NCBI GenBank assembly: GCA_938018045.1
Contig: CALIIP010000082.1
Coordinates: forward strand, 1-9,649
DNA: 9,649 nucleotides
Direction of reading: 5' to 3'
Source of the DNA: an uncultured Flavobacteriaceae bacterium
GTDB lineage: Bacteria > Bacteroidota > Bacteroidia > Flavobacteriales > Flavobacteriaceae
Part shown: in pieces, positions 6,571 through 9,649 of the stretch
Layout: each line of letters opens with the position of its first letter
Numbering within the stretch: the first letter of the stretch is position 1
Translations under genes and position numbers: made by a program
Notes under the pieces: model-generated
The model's input: only the letters and a program-made list of their open reading frames with translations
Told to the model about the DNA's origin: nothing
Databases searched by the model: none

Positions 6571-9222
6571 TTATTCTATTAGAATTTTTTTATTGTAAAT
6601 AAATTCTTTCCCTTTTATTTTTAAAATATAAAATCCTGTATTTAGATTCGTTGCATTAATATTAGTACTACCATTTAAAGTAGTCTTTTTATTATACACT
6701 TCTCTACCGTTAATATCAAATATTGTTATTGCAACTTCTTCATTTATTCCAGTTCCATTGATATTAATTTGACCATTTGAAGGATTAGGATAAATATTAA
6801 ATAAATCTGATTTCTCATTCTTAACACCCAAAGTACAACTTGCATCTCCTAACACATCTGCTGGAGGCATATCAAATGCTTCAGTTTGATCTGAATAAGA
6901 ATTTCCATCTCCTGAACTTGCGCTATAACCTAATCCTCTTGCTGAAAAAACTTGCCAAATTAAACATAAATTATCTCCATTATACAGTACATCATCAGCA
7001 GCAATTATAGCATCTCTCATTTCAATAAAACTATTACTGCATGGAGCGATTTTTAAGCCCTCAATAGCTAAGTGCATTGTCATATTGTTACCACCAGTAC
7101 CGTTATAAATATCTAAATCTAAACCATATGCATCAATCATTTTCCAATTTAAGTCCCACATCATCGTCGCCCATATTGAACCTACACCGTGAACTGAAAC
7201 TTGTTGATTTCCACTCGTGTTAATAAACCATTGATCTTTTACATCATCAAAAGTAAAGGGGTTAATTGTTGTATCTGTTGAATAAGGGAATTGTCTAAAC
7301 CCATTTCCAGTAGTACTCTGACCAAGGTCAAATGTTCCTATTCCTCTTCTATCGGTTCCTGTATCTCCTGCTTCTATAGTGATCATTAGTCCAAAAAAAT
7401 CTGACCAACCTTCTCCCTGCTGTTCTGCGTTTTGCATACAACTAACATTATTTCCTCCTCCAATCAATCTATTTGATATCCCATGGCCATATTCATGGGC
7501 AATAACACCATTATCAAAAGAGCCATCAAGACCATAATCAGCCAAATTAACATTAATTGTTTCTCCGTTTTGAATAGCTGTTATAAAAGACTCTCCCAAG
7601 GCTTGTTGAATTGAAATTGCAGGAATAGAGATATTTGATGTAGTTCCACCCATAGAAAATGCCCCTGCAACATTATTAACCATTATTACACCAATAGCTC
7701 CTGCATCTTGAGCGTTTTGAACCTTTACAGTAAAGTCACAATTTCCTCTTCTAATAATCGCAATTTTACCGTTCATCTCTGTTCCATTAACTAATGGATC
7801 ACAAGCTTCTATAGGAGCAGAAGATCCATCATTAGCAATTACTAAATCGGCTGTTACTGGAGCCGATAATGTGTTTAATCGGACACCTCTAGGATTTCGA
7901 TCAGCTGTTCCATCATCAAACCCTGAATCGTTTGCAGCATAATCTCCTTGGAATGTACCTGAATTTACAAACAGTAAATTTGGATGATCAAAAACATACA
8001 TTTGCATTCTTGGTCTTATTCCATCTGATGGTGTGAAAAAATTTGCATTGTTTCTTCCACTTACATCTTGACCATCTGCAATAACATAATCATTACCTGA
8101 ACCAAATCTACCATCGTAAATGTTGTCTTGAAAATTTCCAGCAGCTACATTAAAACCGTATTGAAACCATACATCATGCATGATGTTGTTAATATAAAAT
8201 AAGTTGGTTAAGGAAGCATCTCTATATTCAGTAGGATATTTACGGTAGGTGTCTAGTGAAAAATTAAAATTTAATGTCGCACCTCCATCTGGTGCATACC
8301 CAAAAGTAGCATTACTACCATCAGAATCTTGTTGAGCATACACGTTGTTTCCTCTTGTTGTGGTATATTCTGCACCATCTGCTTCATTTGTATCATGCCA
8401 ACCATAAGGTGATCCAGCAGTGTTTTGCGGTTCTGTTAATACGATTCTTGGTCCGTGATTAGGGCTTTCAGTTGGTATAGCGTAAACATTGTACTGTTCT
8501 CCGGCTAACAATAATGACGACTCTCTTCTTGTTACTGATTCAGAAAATTTTAATTCTGAATGTTGTTTGTTGTGTTCTAGATCAATTGTATGAAAATCAC
8601 AATTTGCTCCCCAATCATTTTTGTGAAGAACCTCTCCAGAACTTGCATCAACCCGCAAACTCCACCAATGTTTTCCGTCTAATTGAAAAATACTTAAATC
8701 CCAAGAAAGTTTTAAAGTACCATCTTGTATTGGTTGATAAACTAGATTTACAGGTATATTTTCTTGTGAAACTCCACTTTTAGAATAAATAAATTTATTA
8801 TCTCCAGTGTTTTCTATTAAAGAAATTGCGCTTGTTACTCCTAAATTTAATCCAGCAGCACCTTTTTCTATTGCTCTTTCTGGAGTTATTATTGGGCTGA
8901 TTGAATTCGCCTTTGTAGATATATTAGAAATAAATGAATTCTTAGCGTATCTAATTTCATTGTCTTTAATTGAAAAATTACCAACTGCTCCATTTATAGG
9001 AATTCCTTTGTACGCTTGCTGAATATATATGTGTGTTACTTCAGATTTTTCAGAGTAAACTTCATTAGTAATAATCCATTCGTTTACATCTTCTTCAACA
9101 AGATTATATTCTTGTATGTTATTGTCAAGATATGTCTTTACGATACTCCTATAGTTTTGAGAATACACACTAAAACTAAATACTAAAATAGTCAAAAGAG
9201 CACTTATGTAATTTTTTTTCAT
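6571..9222 (-). CDS. Secreted M36 (fungalysin-type) zinc metalloprotease with PA domain and T9SS sorting tail
   Basis: This 883-residue secreted endopeptidase is probably used to degrade extracellular protein. In order: a signal peptide (1-21, basic KK then a hydrophobic stretch, likely cleaved at VYS/QN); an FTP/PepSY-like propeptide (about 25-210, including THIYIQQAYKGIPINGAVGN); the first part of the M36 catalytic domain (about 240-450, with the hallmark NNIMHDVWFQYGFNVAAGNF, 345-364); a PA domain (about 455-562, core GKIAIIRRGNCDFTVKVQNA, 485-504); then the zinc site HEYGHGISNRL (576-586, ligands His576 and His580, catalytic Glu577) with third ligand Glu604 in GEGWSDFF. The M36 domain ends with CLIWQVFSARGLGYSA (753-768). 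The C-terminus (about 808-883, YPNPSNGQININ to KKILIE) is a type A T9SS sorting domain, normally cleaved off at the surface. A promoter-like element lies just upstream and a terminator downstream, so it is probably monocistronic. Confidence 0.95.
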   Translation of the reverse strand: MKKNYISALLTILVFSFSVYSQNYRSIVKTYLDNNIQEYNLVEEDVNEWIITNEVYSEKSEVTHIYIQQAYKGIPINGAVGNFSIKDNEIRYAKNSFISNISTKANSISPIITPERAIEKGAAGLNLGVTSAISLIENTGDNKFIYSKSGVSQENIPVNLVYQPIQDGTLKLSWDLSIFQLDGKHWWSLRVDASSGEVLHKNDWGANCDFHTIDLEHNKQHSELKFSESVTRRESSLLLAGEQYNVYAIPTESPNHGPRIVLTEPQNTAGSPYGWHDTNEADGAEYTTTRGNNVYAQQDSDGSNATFGYAPDGGATLNFNFSLDTYRKYPTEYRDASLTNLFYINNIMHDVWFQYGFNVAAGNFQDNIYDGRFGSGNDYVIADGQDVSGRNNANFFTPSDGIRPRMQMYVFDHPNLLFVNSGTFQGDYAANDSGFDDGTADRNPRGVRLNTLSAPVTADLVIANDGSSAPIEACDPLVNGTEMNGKIAIIRRGNCDFTVKVQNAQDAGAIGVIMVNNVAGAFSMGGTTSNISIPAISIQQALGESFITAIQNGETINVNLADYGLDGSFDNGVIAHEYGHGISNRLIGGGNNVSCMQNAEQQGEGWSDFFGLMITIEAGDTGTDRRGIGTFDLGQSTTGNGFRQFPYSTDTTINPFTFDDVKDQWFINTSGNQQVSVHGVGSIWATMMWDLNWKMIDAYGLDLDIYNGTGGNNMTMHLAIEGLKIAPCSNSFIEMRDAIIAADDVLYNGDNLCLIWQVFSARGLGYSASSGDGNSYSDQTEAFDMPPADVLGDASCTLGVKNEKSDLFNIYPNPSNGQININGTGINEEVAITIFDINGREVYNKKTTLNGSTNINATNLNTGFYILKIKGKEFIYNKKILIE

Positions 9223-9247
9223 TATTTCTTAATTTTATTTTGGATTA

Positions 9248-9278
9248 CAAATATAATAATAATACTATAAAGGTCTAA
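9248..9278 (-). promoter_or_regulatory. Predicted promoter of the M36 protease gene
   Basis: On the minus strand, TTAG (9278-9275), a 19-base spacer and TATATTTG (9255-9248) fit the Bacteroidota -33/-7 form; the -7 box is perfect and identical to that of tadA, while the -33 box has one mismatch. It predicts a leader of about 20 bases before the ATG at 9222. The AT-rich 72-bp gap makes a chance match possible. Confidence 0.5.
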
Positions 9279-9294
9279 AAAACAGTGTTAAAGT

Positions 9295-9649
9295 TTATAG
9301 CACTTCACCATTTATTTTTTTGTGTAATAATATTGCATAACCATCTGATATGTTAGAGATAAAACTACAAATTGAGAAAATTCTATTGTACAAAGTATCT
9401 TTAGTTTGATGATAATTTTCTGGCAATAATAACAGTATTAATTTATCATAATTAGAACTTTTATTTTCATAAGAGTTATTAATTGCATTTATAAAAACAT
9501 CTAATAAATCAGATAAAATCTTATATCCTGCTACTTCCTTTTCTACGACCTCTTTACTTCTATATATTTTTTCTACGCTTATCTTAAGTATGTCGTTAAT
9601 CTGTGCCTCATACTTACACTTATCTAGCAAAGATGTTTGAAATTCTCCT
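9295..9649 (-). CDS. dgt: dGTP triphosphohydrolase, C-terminal part (partial)
   Basis: Only the last 118 codons are in the window. The frame stays open to the right edge, so the TTG at 9630 is an internal Leu codon and the true start lies beyond. The segment EAQINDILKISVEKIYRSKEVVEKEVAGYKILSDLLDVF has the pattern of the C-terminal helical region of Dgt-type dNTPases, where an I(Y)xSxxVVExExAGYKxLxxLL stretch precedes the end. The family hydrolyses dGTP to deoxyguanosine and triphosphate and controls dNTP pools. The catalytic HD motifs lie upstream of the visible part and cannot be checked, so the call rests on the C-terminal pattern and on my recollection that dgt often sits close to dxs in flavobacteria. 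Its stop is 72 bp before the protease gene start, and no strong terminator is visible in that gap. Confidence 0.78.
   Translation of the reverse strand, partial: GEFQTSLLDKCKYEAQINDILKISVEKIYRSKEVVEKEVAGYKILSDLLDVFINAINNSYENKSSNYDKLILLLLPENYHQTKDTLYNRIFSICSFISNISDGYAILLHKKINGEVL

Noticed and set aside
8171..8186. A perfect 16-bp palindrome (ACATCATGCATGATGT)
   Set aside because: It lies within the protease gene and encodes the conserved IMHDV part of the M36 hallmark motif. Codon constraint and chance explain it better than a regulator site in mid-gene.
8514..9022. Plus-strand open frames at 8514-8783 and 8807-9022
   Set aside because: Both are antisense to the propeptide region of the protease and show no recognisable features.
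9275..9300. A possible terminator after dgt (AAAC/GTTT followed by Ts on the minus strand)
   Set aside because: Only four pairs with a nine-base loop; not stable enough to support the call.
1..9649. Search for CRISPR repeats, tRNA/rRNA genes, insertion sequences, attachment sites and defence genes
   Set aside because: No regularly spaced repeats, cloverleaf-like sequence, transposase or integrase motif, or terminal inverted repeats were seen by eye; nearly all the DNA is accounted for by eight intact genes and one partial gene.

Overview
The window is AT-rich chromosomal DNA from a member of the Bacteroidota, almost certainly family Flavobacteriaceae. Three things show this: a secreted protease with a C-terminal type IX secretion (T9SS) sorting domain, upstream sequences matching the Bacteroidota -7 promoter element TAnnTTTG rather than sigma70 boxes, and protein variants that I recall as typical of flavobacteria (NFPY in RsmA, GDAS in Dxs). 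The genus cannot be fixed from this sequence.

Layout. Positions 61-2494 (+) hold a tight cluster: a DUF4286-type small protein, rsmA (16S rRNA dimethyladenosine transferase) and mgtE (Mg2+ transporter). The junctions are a TAA directly abutting ATG and a 17-bp overlap. Positions 2503-4717 (-) hold a second operon read leftwards: tadA (tRNA A34 deaminase), a TrmH/SpoU-family RNA 2'-O-methyltransferase and a cytoplasmic alpha/beta-hydrolase of the lipase type. The two clusters meet tail to tail with 8 bp between stop codons. dxs (first enzyme of the MEP isoprenoid pathway, + strand) diverges from tadA across only 29 bp and converges on a large minus-strand M36 (fungalysin-like) metalloprotease gene. 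A symmetric hairpin at 6518-6549 serves as terminator between them. At the right edge is the C-terminal end of a gene best read as dgt (dGTP triphosphohydrolase).

Function. Most genes are housekeeping: rRNA and tRNA modification (RsmA, TadA, the TrmH-like enzyme), magnesium import, isoprenoid synthesis and nucleotide pool control. The protease is the accessory, outward-facing gene: signal peptide, propeptide, a zinc metallopeptidase domain interrupted by a PA domain, and a T9SS tail.

I see no mobile element, CRISPR array, tRNA, rRNA or defence system, and nothing I would call a new biological system. The most interesting structural point is the tadA/dxs divergent region. Two matching promoters (TTTC-N19-TAnnTTTG) interlock there, each with its -33 box over the other gene's first codons. 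Both predict transcripts with almost no leader, and dxs has no possible ATG start.
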